Shown: one piece after another, positions 8,960 through 18,404 of the stretch
Layout of the letters: every line of letters starts with the position of its first letter
Position numbering within the stretch: position 1 is the stretch's first letter
Assembly: GCF_013408665.1 (NCBI RefSeq)
Contig: NZ_JACCCL010000001.1
Coordinates: 651,149-695,892 of the forward strand
From: Sporosarcina sp. JAI121
GTDB taxonomy: Bacteria > Bacillota > Bacilli > Bacillales_A > Planococcaceae
DNA length: 44,744 nucleotides
Direction of reading: 5' to 3'
Notes under the pieces: model-generated
What the model saw: the letters and a program-made list of their open reading frames with translations, nothing else
Databases searched by the model: none
What the model was told of the DNA's origin: nothing
Translations under genes and position numbers: made by a program

Positions 8960-9391
8960 ATGAGAAAATCATTATTTTTCGCAGCACTAGTAGGATCTAT
9001 CCTTTTATTAGGAGCTTGCGGAGGTTCAGATAACAAAGACGAACCGGCAACTAAAGAAGAGAAAAAAGTTGAGGAAGCTGAAAAGAAAGCAGAGAAAAAA
9101 CTTGAAGAACAAGGTGCCGTCGACAAATCCGAAACGACGAAATCGGACGATGACTTAAAAGAAGAATTCGGTAAGGAAGAAGGCGTTTCTTCCGTCAGCA
9201 TCATCGTTACAGAAGACAGCGGCGGATTCGTTCTAACTGATTTCGAAGTTGCTGAAGAAGTGAAAGAAGAAAAGGCGAAGGAACTAGCTACAAAATTCGC
9301 TAAAAAATTGAAAGAGAAATATACAGATTATCAAATCGATGTCCAAGCCCGTAAAAACGGGGAAACGTTTGCACAAAAGACAATGGAATAA
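8960..9391 (+). CDS. Small charged lipoprotein
   Basis: The start is ATG 8960 after AAGGAGGGG. The 143-aa product has a lipoprotein signal ending LLLGAC followed by GGS. Next comes a Lys/Glu-rich, probably helical or coiled segment (residues ~30-70), then a compact C-terminal part (SVSIIVTEDSGGFVLTDFEV and a basic helix). The family is not recognised. It should be anchored on the outer side of the membrane. A terminator follows at 9398-9425. Confidence 0.8.
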   Translation: MRKSLFFAALVGSILLLGACGGSDNKDEPATKEEKKVEEAEKKAEKKLEEQGAVDKSETTKSDDDLKEEFGKEEGVSSVSIIVTEDSGGFVLTDFEVAEEVKEEKAKELATKFAKKLKEKYTDYQIDVQARKNGETFAQKTME

Positions 9392-9397
9392 CCGAAC

Positions 9398-9425
9398 AAC
9401 CTCCTAATTAAATGGGAGGTTTTTT
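9398..9425 (+). terminator. Terminator after the lipoprotein gene
   Basis: AACCTCC pairs with GGGAGGTT around an AT loop, followed by a T run. Confidence 0.85.
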
Positions 9426-9490
9426 CATACTATACTGTGTTATCATAGAAGAATGACTGTATTCATTAAGTTATCAGCAAGGAGGATTTT

Positions 9491-11764
9491 ATGAAGATGT
9501 TTCAAAATAGAAAAATGAAAGGCCTTGTTAAAGTCGGATTAATCGCTATTGTAATTTCGATGTTCGGATTTGGTGTGTTGAATGCCAACGCAAATCCGGT
9601 CAGTCCAAATTTTACGGACGTACATAATGATTTCTGGGCAAAAGATGAGGTAACACAACTTGTCGATTTGAACATTATTAACGGCTATCCGGACAAGCAA
9701 TTCCGGCCTAGTTTAGAAGTGTCCAGGGCGCAGGCTGCTAATTTGATGACGAATGCACTCGAGTTGCCATTTTCCCCCTATAAGCCGATCTTTAAAGATG
9801 TCAGCGCGAAGTCTTCCCATTTGAAGGGTGCAATGGCAACATATGAAGCCGGTATATTCCTCGGAAAACAAGACGGGACATTCGGCGTCGCTGATTCCCT
9901 GACACGTGAGCAGATGGCGACCGTTATCGTCCGTGCTTTCAAACTACAGGACACGGGTGAAGACATCACATTTAAAGATGATGCTAAAATTAGTGAATCC
10001 CATAAATTTGGTGTGAAAGTCCTTGCTCAGCATGGAATTACTACGGGCAAGGAAGACGGTACATTTGACCCGAAAACAGCCGTTAACCGTGGAACATACG
10101 TCGTATTTCTCCACAGGGCAATGCTGCAAAACGGGCTTATCAAGAAATTGCCTGCAATTGAATTCATAAAACCCGAAATGTATGGAAATTACGAAACGAT
10201 CCGGCATGAACAGCAATTTGTCGAAGTGCCACTTACTACCTCGGCCAAAACCTATTTGCGTTCAAATAATGCCATGCTGTTTGCGGGAGAAAAAACGCTG
10301 CAACATGCACATGCAACAGACATCGTTTACACTTACCGCATGAGCGGATATCCAGGTGTGACAGTGGAATTGACAAAAAGGGAACTACCCAATGGAGATT
10401 ATTTTTTATTCACGGAGCTTAGAAACTCTCGGAACATCCCGGTTTCAGTTGACATCATACAAACCGAAAAGGGTTTGTCGAAAGGCGTGCTCTATGAATA
10501 TAGCCGATTCCCAATCAAGAAAAATGTTGATGATACATTCGGTTTTGATTTAACGACATATCCTACTGGCATTTTTGAGAAAATTAATACGGACGGTACA
10601 GTATCCCAACGGATGATTGGTAAATCATATCAGTCCGTTGAGCTGAATCAGAAATATGCTACAGGTGCAGAAAGCCATACGAGGGAATTGAAACAGGAGA
10701 GTGAAGCGTTTAGCGGTGCAATGCTCGGGGAAACCCAACTTTCCGTTTACACACTGAAATCAAGAGGATTTGATGTGGTCGATCAATGGCTTATGTCTTC
10801 TGAAGAGCGATTGTTCGAAGACAGAAAGCAAATGGATTCTTGGATGCTTGAATCCGCAGTGAATTACAAGAAACGCAATAAATGGTACACGGCAAAAGGT
10901 CCTTACAATAAAATGGCGGTAACAATCGAACCGATGCCGAAGTCAGGCAGGGGATACGGCCGCAATCTTCTATTGGTAAAAGAGGACCGGGTTATGGCAC
11001 TTTACACCGAAACAGAAGCCCGCTACTTCGAAAACCTTCTTTACAATTCATTTGCCAACTTGGACATTTTCAGAGGACCTTTGACGTATTGGAAGACAGA
11101 AGTGACGAGTACCTATTTGAAAGATTTATATGGCATTACGGCTCCGTTCGTCGATACGCGGTTCAATGAACAGATTGCATTGTTCATGTATAACGGCGGA
11201 AAAGCATTTAATCATAAAGATTATAATGTAGCGCTGAAAAACTATGCCGACTTACTTGTGTCGCAAAAGGCGAAGGGGAATACTATCAATGTGGATAACA
11301 AGTCCTATTATATTTCCGACTACTTCCCATCAGCGCAAAAAGTGACGACACATTCGTCTATGAATCACTTGCTAGGCGGGATGAATGTCCTTTTGTTGGC
11401 TTATCAAGAGTTTAAGAGTCCTGCCTATTTGGCTGCCGCAACGAGTATCCAGTCGGCACTCGAAAAAGAAAAGAACAAGTGGATCCGCCCTGATGGCGAT
11501 ATCTGGTATAAGATTTCTCTGGAACGTAAGTTTTCCGGTCGCGATTATGTCCATTTAACATTGGAAGATTTGATTAATTCCTATGAAAAATGGTCGGTTG
11601 TCGATCAGTCGAAGTTGCCTGTTTTCGAAGAAATGATCCGTTCCAAAGCAGGTTATTTGGACAAGAACAAGCTAGGTTATACGACGAAAATTAAAAAGGG
11701 CCTTGAACGTATAGGCATGTCGGATTTACTTCCTGCAGGTAAGGAACACACAGATGCTCTTTGA
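9491..11764 (+). CDS. SLH-domain surface protein with uncharacterised C-terminal region
   Basis: A 757-aa secreted protein with AAGGAGG before the ATG. Residues 1-35 form a signal peptide (KVGLIAIVISMFGFGVLNANA). Three SLH motifs follow at about 38-86, 97-145 and 157-207, with SRAQ, TREQ and a degenerate NRGT at the TRAE position that contacts pyruvylated wall polymer. The middle (~230-480) is β-rich. The C-terminal ~250 residues look all-helical, with Tyr/Trp-rich repeats reminiscent of α/α-toroid sugar enzymes such as uronyl epimerases, but no diagnostic motif allows a call. It should be non-covalently attached to the cell wall. A terminator follows. Confidence 0.85.
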   Translation: MKMFQNRKMKGLVKVGLIAIVISMFGFGVLNANANPVSPNFTDVHNDFWAKDEVTQLVDLNIINGYPDKQFRPSLEVSRAQAANLMTNALELPFSPYKPIFKDVSAKSSHLKGAMATYEAGIFLGKQDGTFGVADSLTREQMATVIVRAFKLQDTGEDITFKDDAKISESHKFGVKVLAQHGITTGKEDGTFDPKTAVNRGTYVVFLHRAMLQNGLIKKLPAIEFIKPEMYGNYETIRHEQQFVEVPLTTSAKTYLRSNNAMLFAGEKTLQHAHATDIVYTYRMSGYPGVTVELTKRELPNGDYFLFTELRNSRNIPVSVDIIQTEKGLSKGVLYEYSRFPIKKNVDDTFGFDLTTYPTGIFEKINTDGTVSQRMIGKSYQSVELNQKYATGAESHTRELKQESEAFSGAMLGETQLSVYTLKSRGFDVVDQWLMSSEERLFEDRKQMDSWMLESAVNYKKRNKWYTAKGPYNKMAVTIEPMPKSGRGYGRNLLLVKEDRVMALYTETEARYFENLLYNSFANLDIFRGPLTYWKTEVTSTYLKDLYGITAPFVDTRFNEQIALFMYNGGKAFNHKDYNVALKNYADLLVSQKAKGNTINVDNKSYYISDYFPSAQKVTTHSSMNHLLGGMNVLLLAYQEFKSPAYLAAATSIQSALEKEKNKWIRPDGDIWYKISLERKFSGRDYVHLTLEDLINSYEKWSVVDQSKLPVFEEMIRSKAGYLDKNKLGYTTKIKKGLERIGMSDLLPAGKEHTDAL

Positions 11765-11793
11765 TGTAGAGCGATGAATATGGAAAAACGGGG

Positions 11794-11831
11794 TCCCTTG
11801 CACTAGTATCATTCAGTGCAGGGGATTTTTT
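11794..11831 (+). terminator. Terminator after the 757-aa SLH protein
   Basis: TCCCTTGCACT pairs with AGTGCAGGGGA (near perfect), followed by TTTTTT. Confidence 0.85.
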
Positions 11832-11888
11832 GATGGTATAAAAGAGGATAGGCAGGACAGTCGCAATGGAAAATACAATTCCATCAAC

Positions 11889-11928
11889 AAAAAAAGTCCT
11901 GTCCACTTAAACGTGAGTGAACAGGACC
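11889..11928 (-). terminator. Terminator of the glucosaminidase gene
   Basis: On the minus strand GGTCCTGTTCACTC pairs with GAGTGGACAGGAC-like sequence (one mismatch), followed by a run of seven T. Confidence 0.85.
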
Positions 11929-11937
11929 AACCATGTA

Positions 11938-13947
11938 TTACTTCGATATACGCTCTACAAGATCCGAACGAATCCAACCGTAATCCGCGGGAGGATTGCT
12001 ATCTGCAAGTACTTTATACCATTTATAGCCGTCGCTACCGGTTGTTTCGTCGACAATGACTACTGGGTAGCCGAATGCCGCATTGGTGCCGGGGTCTTTC
12101 GGTTTGTAAGTGAACAATTTAGCGCTTAGTGGATCTGGGCTAGTCCGAACGTTGACACCTACTGGACCGGTGTAGACGATGCTGCCAAGATCAGCTAGGT
12201 TATAATCTTTTTTGCCTAGGAATGTATCGATCCGCCACATATGTCCTGCAATTTTACTGCCCCAGTATGGATCGGAAGCATATTTCACATTGAAACCGAC
12301 CGCTTTATTTCCTGGAACTGCTCCGTAGGAATAGGCGCCTAGCGGGTTTGCGTAATTCAGGTTGGCATAGCGCGTAATGAACGCGTCGACACTATTTTCA
12401 GGGCGTGCGTATGTTTCACCTTTATCGGGACTGGAATCAAATACTTTAATGCCGAAAATATTATTTTTTGTTTGTGCATTTGTACTGATTCCGTAATCAC
12501 TTTCATGGATGGCTGTCGCAAGTACGAATAATGCGTTGACTTGATGTTTTTTCTCAATCGTTTTTAAATAGGAACCAAGACCGATCAACTTCGATTTGGT
12601 AGGAGCATCTTTGTAACGGGCAATACCTGTATTTTTGCGGTCTTTTAAAACCTCAGTGATAAAGTAATCAAGTTCCGCCCCGCTGTATGACGTAGGTTGG
12701 CGGACGGATTGAAACTGGAAATACGGGTAGTGGGTAATTTTAATTTTCGTGAACTCTTCTTCAAAATGGACACCATCGGAACTCGTATAGCTTTTTCCGT
12801 TCTTCATTGACGGGGCAGCAGGTCCGATTGAATATTCCCCGTATTTTTTTGTTAAGTTATTGTATGGATAGTGATACAATACACCGTCCGTGACTTTGTA
12901 GCTATCAGCGCCCTTGACAAGTTCAGTAGGGACAAGATCGACTTCGTTAGGTTTCGCGTAGTAAGTTAACCCGCCCACTTCAAGGATAACGCGTTCCGGG
13001 CTGCTTCCGATGTATTTCATTTCATAGCCTTTTTGAACATATGTCACTTCATTACTAAAATTGGCGTTGCTGTAAAGGGATGTATACTGTTTCGGGTTTT
13101 CTGCGCCAAATGCTCGACCAGATTTAATTTTGATGATTTTGTTATTTTTGACAATGGCTTTGACAGACGAAGATGCATTGTAAACTGCCAATGCATCCTC
13201 ATATGTTTTATATAATGCCGTTGTCGGGACGACTTGTCCGCCTGAAATCGTACTAACTTTATAAACTTCTGGATCGACATTCGGGATACTTGGCGTTCCA
13301 GGTTCGCTAGGCTTACTAGGTTGCGTCGGTTTCAAGACTTCTGCCGCAGCGATCATTCTGTATAGGAATGCAGAAGCATGTGCAATCGTTGCGTTATCAC
13401 CTGGATTGAAATAAACACCGTCTTTCCGGTGATCACCACTAATAATGTTTAAATTAACAGCGGCGGAGACTGCATCTACAAAGTTAGCTGAAATCTTCTT
13501 TGAATCTTTGAATTTCAAAGTGGATGTCTGGACAGGAAGATCCATATGGCGCATGGCTTTAAACATCATTCCCGCCATATGTTGACGTGTGATTTTGGCG
13601 TCAGCTTTGAATGTACCATCCGGATAACCTGAGAGTATTCCGGCGCCGGCAGCGTTCTGGATATCAACTGTGCGGCTTGAGTTGGCTTTCAAGTCTTTGA
13701 ATTTGTACTTTGTTGAAGCGGGTAATTCGAGTGCACGTGAAATGTACGAAGCGAATTCTCCTCGTGTAACAGCTTTGCCAGGATTATATTTTCCTTTGCT
13801 GTCTGCCTGAATCACGCCTTTATTAATCCAGTATTGCAGTTCATTTTCCATCTGGTGACCTTTAATGTCACTCGCCTCCGCTACCGTCTGGAAGAGAGGT
13901 GAGAACATGAGCAGTGTGAGTATGGTGAAAGTGAGAATCTTTTTCAA
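11938..13947 (-). CDS. SLH-anchored endo-β-N-acetylglucosaminidase (GH73)
   Basis: The start is TTG 13947, seven bases after a perfect AAGGAGG. The 669-aa product has a signal peptide (1-25), three SLH motifs (~31-75, 84-133, 145-198) and a Pro/Ser/Thr linker (~205-222). A β-rich region to ~410 follows. The glucosaminidase domain (~425-590) has the likely acid Glu482 in LATAIHESDYG and a later NIFGIK. A bacterial SH3-like domain (~595-669) has VGVNVRTSPD. GH73 enzymes cut the glycan strands of peptidoglycan. SLH anchoring would hold this hydrolase in the wall for remodelling or cell separation. It is convergent with the preceding SLH gene. Confidence 0.9.
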   Translation of the reverse strand: MKKILTFTILTLLMFSPLFQTVAEASDIKGHQMENELQYWINKGVIQADSKGKYNPGKAVTRGEFASYISRALELPASTKYKFKDLKANSSRTVDIQNAAGAGILSGYPDGTFKADAKITRQHMAGMMFKAMRHMDLPVQTSTLKFKDSKKISANFVDAVSAAVNLNIISGDHRKDGVYFNPGDNATIAHASAFLYRMIAAAEVLKPTQPSKPSEPGTPSIPNVDPEVYKVSTISGGQVVPTTALYKTYEDALAVYNASSSVKAIVKNNKIIKIKSGRAFGAENPKQYTSLYSNANFSNEVTYVQKGYEMKYIGSSPERVILEVGGLTYYAKPNEVDLVPTELVKGADSYKVTDGVLYHYPYNNLTKKYGEYSIGPAAPSMKNGKSYTSSDGVHFEEEFTKIKITHYPYFQFQSVRQPTSYSGAELDYFITEVLKDRKNTGIARYKDAPTKSKLIGLGSYLKTIEKKHQVNALFVLATAIHESDYGISTNAQTKNNIFGIKVFDSSPDKGETYARPENSVDAFITRYANLNYANPLGAYSYGAVPGNKAVGFNVKYASDPYWGSKIAGHMWRIDTFLGKKDYNLADLGSIVYTGPVGVNVRTSPDPLSAKLFTYKPKDPGTNAAFGYPVVIVDETTGSDGYKWYKVLADSNPPADYGWIRSDLVERISK

Positions 13948-14076
13948 CTGGAAACCTCCTTCTATATTCTTACTTAATATACTATCAGAATTCTAGAAGA
14001 ATAATAAGGTTTAATTACCATAGAAGAATTTGTAACAAATATGAAACTAAAGGATAAGCCACAACGTCTTATAAGA

Positions 14077-14085
14077 TGCTATAAT
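14077..14085 (+). promoter_or_regulatory. Extended -10 element for the O-antigen ligase-like gene
   Basis: TGCTATAAT lies 63 bases upstream of the ATG, with a weak -35. Confidence 0.5.
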
Positions 14086-14147
14086 GACAGAGGAATTTGT
14101 CATTTATACTATGAGGCGATCTATTCGTAGAAAGGGAAAATAATTTC

Positions 14148-15611
14148 ATGACAGCTTTAAAAGAGAATTTAAAAAATAAAGATACAGTGTATTTTATTGC
14201 GGCATTGGCAATCACCGGGATATCGTTGCTGCTTCCGTCCTCGATTGCACTTATTCTAACATCATTGTTCTTTGCGTTATTCGCTTTTTTCAGGCCGCAG
14301 CAAAGCCTGCTTTTCCTCGTGGTCTATGTCAGTATTCGTCCACTTCTTGTGGAAGTGAATCCTGGACTTAAACTGATAGGGGATCTCATCACATTTATTG
14401 CCTTTGCGAAAGTAATCATAGCGGGCAGGAGTAATTGGAAATCGTTGTTTACATTCAAATGGTTTGAATGGGCGTTTTTTGCTTTCCTGCTATTCGGTGC
14501 TATCAGCGGACTGGTTCAAGGTGTTTTACTTTCCGCGGTCATTTTCCAACTTCGTACATTTATTATTATGTATATGCTTTACTATACTGTTTCACGGATA
14601 CAGTTACCGGAAGGTTGGTTCCAGCGCCTTGCATGGGTGACCGTTTGGACAAACCTGATTGTTTCGGTTCATGGTATTATCGAAAAACTGTCCATGAGGC
14701 AGTTGCTATTGCCCGATGTATGGAAATATAAAACCCTGTCCGCCACGAACTTCGTCAGGATCTATGGATTGCCTGGAAATCCGAATTCACTTGCGTTGTT
14801 GCTGCTGTTCGGAATCCTTTCTGTCCTGTTTCTCCAATCAATCTACAAAAACGAGAAATATAAATGGTTACTGAATATCAATCTTGTCTTGTTCCTTGGT
14901 GTATTCATCCTCACCTATTCAAGAGGGACTTGGATTTCGGCAATTGTCCTAGGCGTGATTTTCATTACACTGTCGAAAAACTGGCATCTTTTGAAACGAC
15001 TGGCGATTGCGGGAGTGGCGTCATTCATATTGATCTATTTCCCGGTTAATTGGGGCGTCCAGTATTTCGAAACGCTCGGTCTTCAAGCACCGCCTACCGG
15101 ACCCGGAAGCATCGGTGAACGATTCGGAGAGACGTTCGATCAAAAGAATCTGGCGCTTATGACGGAAAGTGGACGTTTCTTCTATATAAATAAAGGGTTT
15201 GAAGTATTCAAGGATTATCCCGTGGCAGGTGCAGGATTCGGTTCATTCGGAGGGTCTGCGACACTTTCATACGGGTCACCAATTTATAAGTATTACGGAA
15301 TCCGTTCCGATATCTATGGCGGAAAGTACTTTTACTCGGATAACCAATACATTCAAGTTATCGCTGAAACCGGCGTTGTAGGAGTTGTACTGTTCGCAGC
15401 GTTTCTACTTGGCATGCTTGCGCTATTCTGGAAAGAACGTAAAACGGTATTCGGCAAGTTCATGATTGCCTTCTGGTTCGCGACCGGGTTCTCCGGATTC
15501 TACTACAATATTTGGGAACTGAAGTTGTATACGATGTTTTACTTCATCATCTTCGGAGTGTTCGCGTCCTATACAAACCAGTATGTGAAGTTTAAAATCA
15601 AAGACTTATAA
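14148..15611 (+). CDS. O-antigen ligase / polymerase-like membrane protein
   Basis: A 487-aa polytopic protein with about 10-12 membrane segments. It has a large external loop between roughly residues 310 and 400. Motifs typical of the Wzy/WaaL (O-antigen ligase) superfamily are GLPGNPNSLALLLLF, TYSRGTW, and GAGFGSFGG in the loop, followed by DNQYIQVIAETGVVG. Such proteins polymerise lipid-linked glycan repeats or transfer them to an acceptor on the outer face of the membrane. In a Gram-positive cell with SLH proteins and csaB nearby, a role in secondary cell-wall polymer or capsule assembly is a reasonable inference. It is a single gene with its own promoter. Confidence 0.85.
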   Translation: MTALKENLKNKDTVYFIAALAITGISLLLPSSIALILTSLFFALFAFFRPQQSLLFLVVYVSIRPLLVEVNPGLKLIGDLITFIAFAKVIIAGRSNWKSLFTFKWFEWAFFAFLLFGAISGLVQGVLLSAVIFQLRTFIIMYMLYYTVSRIQLPEGWFQRLAWVTVWTNLIVSVHGIIEKLSMRQLLLPDVWKYKTLSATNFVRIYGLPGNPNSLALLLLFGILSVLFLQSIYKNEKYKWLLNINLVLFLGVFILTYSRGTWISAIVLGVIFITLSKNWHLLKRLAIAGVASFILIYFPVNWGVQYFETLGLQAPPTGPGSIGERFGETFDQKNLALMTESGRFFYINKGFEVFKDYPVAGAGFGSFGGSATLSYGSPIYKYYGIRSDIYGGKYFYSDNQYIQVIAETGVVGVVLFAAFLLGMLALFWKERKTVFGKFMIAFWFATGFSGFYYNIWELKLYTMFYFIIFGVFASYTNQYVKFKIKDL

Positions 15612-15673
15612 TGGAGCTGTTCGGGGGAGAGTCGTCTTCCTCGGACAGTTTTTTTGTATCGAGAATACCTTCC

Positions 15674-15923
15674 GCTTTTCATGATGTCTAGCTCCAGGCG
15701 CCAGCCCCTCAAGTCGCTTCAGTCTTGCTGAAAAGGCAAAGATCGCTTTTATCTTCAAGCCTTCCAGCGCTTGTTGGGGCTAAACGGCGCCTTGCGCTTT
15801 TCATGATGTCTAGCTCCAGGCGCCATCCCCTCAAGTCGCTTCAGTCTTGCTGAAAAGGCAAAGACCGCCTTTAGCTTCAAACCTTCCAGCGCTTGTCGGG
15901 GCTAATCGGCGCCTTGCGCTTTT
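15674..15923. repeat. Two tandem copies of a 122-bp Bacillales intergenic repeat
   Basis: The text starting GCTTTTCATGATGTCTAGCT at 15674 begins again at 15796, and its tail GCGCTTTT recurs at 15918, giving a 122-bp period. The copies differ at only a few positions. Each contains GTCTAGCTCCAGGCGCC and CTTCCAGCGCTTGTYGGGGC, features I recognise from a dispersed Bacillus/Lysinibacillus repeat. The ends (GGCGCC) can pair within a unit. It fills most of the 15612-16003 gap. Confidence 0.85.
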
Positions 15924-15985
15924 AATAATTTCCTTCTTATGGATTATAGCAATCTGTCGAATGCTTTGGTAAGCTGTATATTCAT

Positions 15986-16006
15986 AGGAAGGGAGAGTGT
16001 CAAATT
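15986..16006 (+). promoter_or_regulatory. Ribosome site suggesting an AUU start codon
   Basis: AGGAAGGGAG (15986-15995) is followed after eight bases by ATT (16004) in frame with the SLH protein. There is no in-frame ATG, GTG or TTG between the upstream stop (15947) and ATG 16055, and 16055 has no ribosome site. Confidence 0.55.
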
Positions 16007-18283
16007 ATCACTAGTACAGTAGCTTCATTCAAACGTTTCAGTAAACAAGTCGCCATGACGGCGGTCGCAGCCACACTTCTTTGGACAGTGCCGGGCAATG
16101 CTTCAGCCAACCAGAATACAGTGAAAAGTTATCCAGTATCATCTGGTGTGAACTATTCGCAATATACGCATACGGGCACGAATTACATAAATCACTTATC
16201 TGTTAATTTAGGAGATCCATATACAAAATTAAGCGTCGGTCTGCCATCGCCGCTTGCAAAGACACAAGCGACAACAGCGCTTGCGAATCGGGATTCCAAA
16301 GACGGCAACCGTGTCGTCGGGGCAATCAACGCGTCGTTTTTCGACATGAACAACGGCCTGCCGATGTACTTGATTTCACAAGGGAACAATGTTGTAAATG
16401 GAGGCGTCATCTCCGAGTCGTCAAATAATTATGTCAGCCAGCCGATTGCTTTCGGCGTGACGAAAGACGGGCGCGCCGAAATCGATCATTTTAATTTCAA
16501 CGTCCGCATTGACTACAAAGGGACGAATCATTTAATGACGGGGATAAATCGCCAGCGTCAAAATGATGAAACAATCATTTTCACACCGCAAAATATTGAT
16601 AAGTACACAAATTCCAATCAATATGGAATTGAAATCGTCATTGATACAGGACAGCCGATTGCGAACACACAATACGGTCAGAAGCTGTCAGGGAAAGTTG
16701 TGAAGGTCCGCGGTTATGGATCGAAGGAGTTAGTGGAAATCCCTAAAACTGGATTCGTCCTCTCTGTCCATGGCGCAAAAGGGCTGGAGAAGTTCAAAAA
16801 TATGCAGGTCGGGGAAGATGTCTCCCTAGCGTTGTCGATTGATGATAAATGGATGGACTCCGAGTTCATGCTGGCAAGCGGACCGATGCTGTTGAAAGAC
16901 GGCAAGCCGAACATTACAATGAACACATCCAATTGGCGGGCTAGTACACGGACTGCACGTACAGCGATTGCTATCAGTAAAGATAAAAAACAAGTACATC
17001 TTGTAACGGTGGACAACCGCAGCGGCTACAGTAACGGTATGTCACTCACGCAATTTGCGAATTATTTGGCTGCCCAAGGATATGACCGGGCACTTAATTT
17101 CGACGGCGGCGGTTCGACAGCAATGGGTGTACGGAACCCAGGCAGCAATACAGTTGTACTGGCGAACCGGACGACAAATTCAGCGGAACGAAGAGTGTCC
17201 GCAATCATTGAAGCTATCAGTACAGGACCAGTCAGCGATCCGGCACAAATCAGCGTCTCGCGCAATCAAATCGGCACGATGCTAGTCGGTTCGAAAGGTT
17301 CATTAAAAGTGAATTACGTTCTGGACGCTTATTATAATCCGTTAAAAGTGGATAACAGTCTGATTCAAGTGACTTCGGAAAAAGGCGGTGTCACTGGAAC
17401 AGGTTTGACCTACACAGCGATGAAAGCTGGAGAAGACCGTGTTTCCGTACAATATGGAAATGCGACACAATCATTCCCGATTACAGTTGTCGACGCACCG
17501 GCTAAGTTGACGATTGTACCTTCGACAACAAAAGTGAAACCGGGCGCGAACGTAACCTATAAAGCGAACGCTACAGATGCACAAGGCAAGCCGATCATTT
17601 ATTCACCGGAACAGTTGAAGTGGAGCGTTACCGGCGATATCGGGACAATTACCCAGTCAGGAAGCTTCAAAGCTGCCAATAAAGCAGGAAAAGGTTCTGT
17701 AAATGTTACCCTGGGCTCAAAAACGACAACTATTCCCATTGTTTTGTCTGACGATACACCTGCGTTTTCAGATATCCCATCTACTTACGCATACTACACG
17801 GAAATCAGTTTCTTGAAAGATCTTGGCTATATTCAGGGGGATCTGGACGGTAAATTTAATCCGGGCAAAACGTTATCACGCGAACATGCCGCGGTCATTT
17901 TGAGCCGGGTGTTCAACTTGGATACATCTAAATCAAGTACACAGCAGTTTAAAGACGTACCTAACTCGCACCGTTATTATAATGAAATCAATGCCATTGC
18001 GAACGCGAGCCTGGTAGGCGGTAAAGGGGACGGAACATTCGACCCGGCCGGCAAATTGACGCGTGCACAAATGGCGGCGATTCTCGTCAAAGCGTATAAT
18101 CTGAAAGGCGAGGCGACTAAGAAATTCAAGGATGTCCCTGCAAGCCACTGGGCATATACGCATGTTCATATTTTAGCGAATAACAAAATCACGACAGGGA
18201 ACGAAAAAGGCAACTTCGAGCCGAATAAACCTGTGAACCGCGCGCAATTCAGCGCATTCCTGTACCGCAGCATCAATAAGTGA
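16004..18283 (+). CDS. SLH-anchored phosphodiester glycosidase (NAGPA domain)
   Basis: Beginning at ATT 16004 gives a complete signal peptide, with a KRFSK n-region and a hydrophobic core ending NASA. Beginning at ATG 16055 would drop the n-region. The domain at ~60-390 is the NAGPA phosphodiester glycosidase fold: INASFFDMNNGLPMY, ASGPMLLKDG, RTARTAIAISKDKK, and the strong ALNFDGGGSTAMGVRNPGS. Bacterial members are thought to cleave sugar-phosphate diesters, possibly in wall polymers. Ig-like/Big-type β-domains (~395-570) and three SLH motifs (~575-758; SREH, TRAQ, NRAQ) follow. It lies immediately upstream of csaB. Confidence 0.85.
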   Translation: MITSTVASFKRFSKQVAMTAVAATLLWTVPGNASANQNTVKSYPVSSGVNYSQYTHTGTNYINHLSVNLGDPYTKLSVGLPSPLAKTQATTALANRDSKDGNRVVGAINASFFDMNNGLPMYLISQGNNVVNGGVISESSNNYVSQPIAFGVTKDGRAEIDHFNFNVRIDYKGTNHLMTGINRQRQNDETIIFTPQNIDKYTNSNQYGIEIVIDTGQPIANTQYGQKLSGKVVKVRGYGSKELVEIPKTGFVLSVHGAKGLEKFKNMQVGEDVSLALSIDDKWMDSEFMLASGPMLLKDGKPNITMNTSNWRASTRTARTAIAISKDKKQVHLVTVDNRSGYSNGMSLTQFANYLAAQGYDRALNFDGGGSTAMGVRNPGSNTVVLANRTTNSAERRVSAIIEAISTGPVSDPAQISVSRNQIGTMLVGSKGSLKVNYVLDAYYNPLKVDNSLIQVTSEKGGVTGTGLTYTAMKAGEDRVSVQYGNATQSFPITVVDAPAKLTIVPSTTKVKPGANVTYKANATDAQGKPIIYSPEQLKWSVTGDIGTITQSGSFKAANKAGKGSVNVTLGSKTTTIPIVLSDDTPAFSDIPSTYAYYTEISFLKDLGYIQGDLDGKFNPGKTLSREHAAVILSRVFNLDTSKSSTQQFKDVPNSHRYYNEINAIANASLVGGKGDGTFDPAGKLTRAQMAAILVKAYNLKGEATKKFKDVPASHWAYTHVHILANNKITTGNEKGNFEPNKPVNRAQFSAFLYRSINK

Positions 18284-18288
18284 TAAAG

Positions 18289-18346
18289 ATGGAACCCCTC
18301 CAACGGATGCATGATCAAAATCCCGCTGGCTCATGGGTTCCATTTT
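18289..18346 (+). terminator. Likely terminator between the NAGPA-SLH gene and csaB
   Basis: ATGGAACCC (18289-18297) pairs with GGGTTCCAT (18335-18343), followed by TTTC. It overlaps the -35 region of csaB. Confidence 0.6.
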
Positions 18347-18364
18347 CATGAGAGGGCTTGGCTA

Positions 18365-18373
18365 TGTTATAAT
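18365..18373 (+). promoter_or_regulatory. Extended -10 promoter for csaB
   Basis: TGTTATAAT lies 32 bases upstream of the csaB ATG, with a weak TTCATG 17 bases before it. Confidence 0.55.
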
Positions 18374-18404
18374 GAAAGAATCAATTATTAAAGGAAGTTT
18401 TAAA

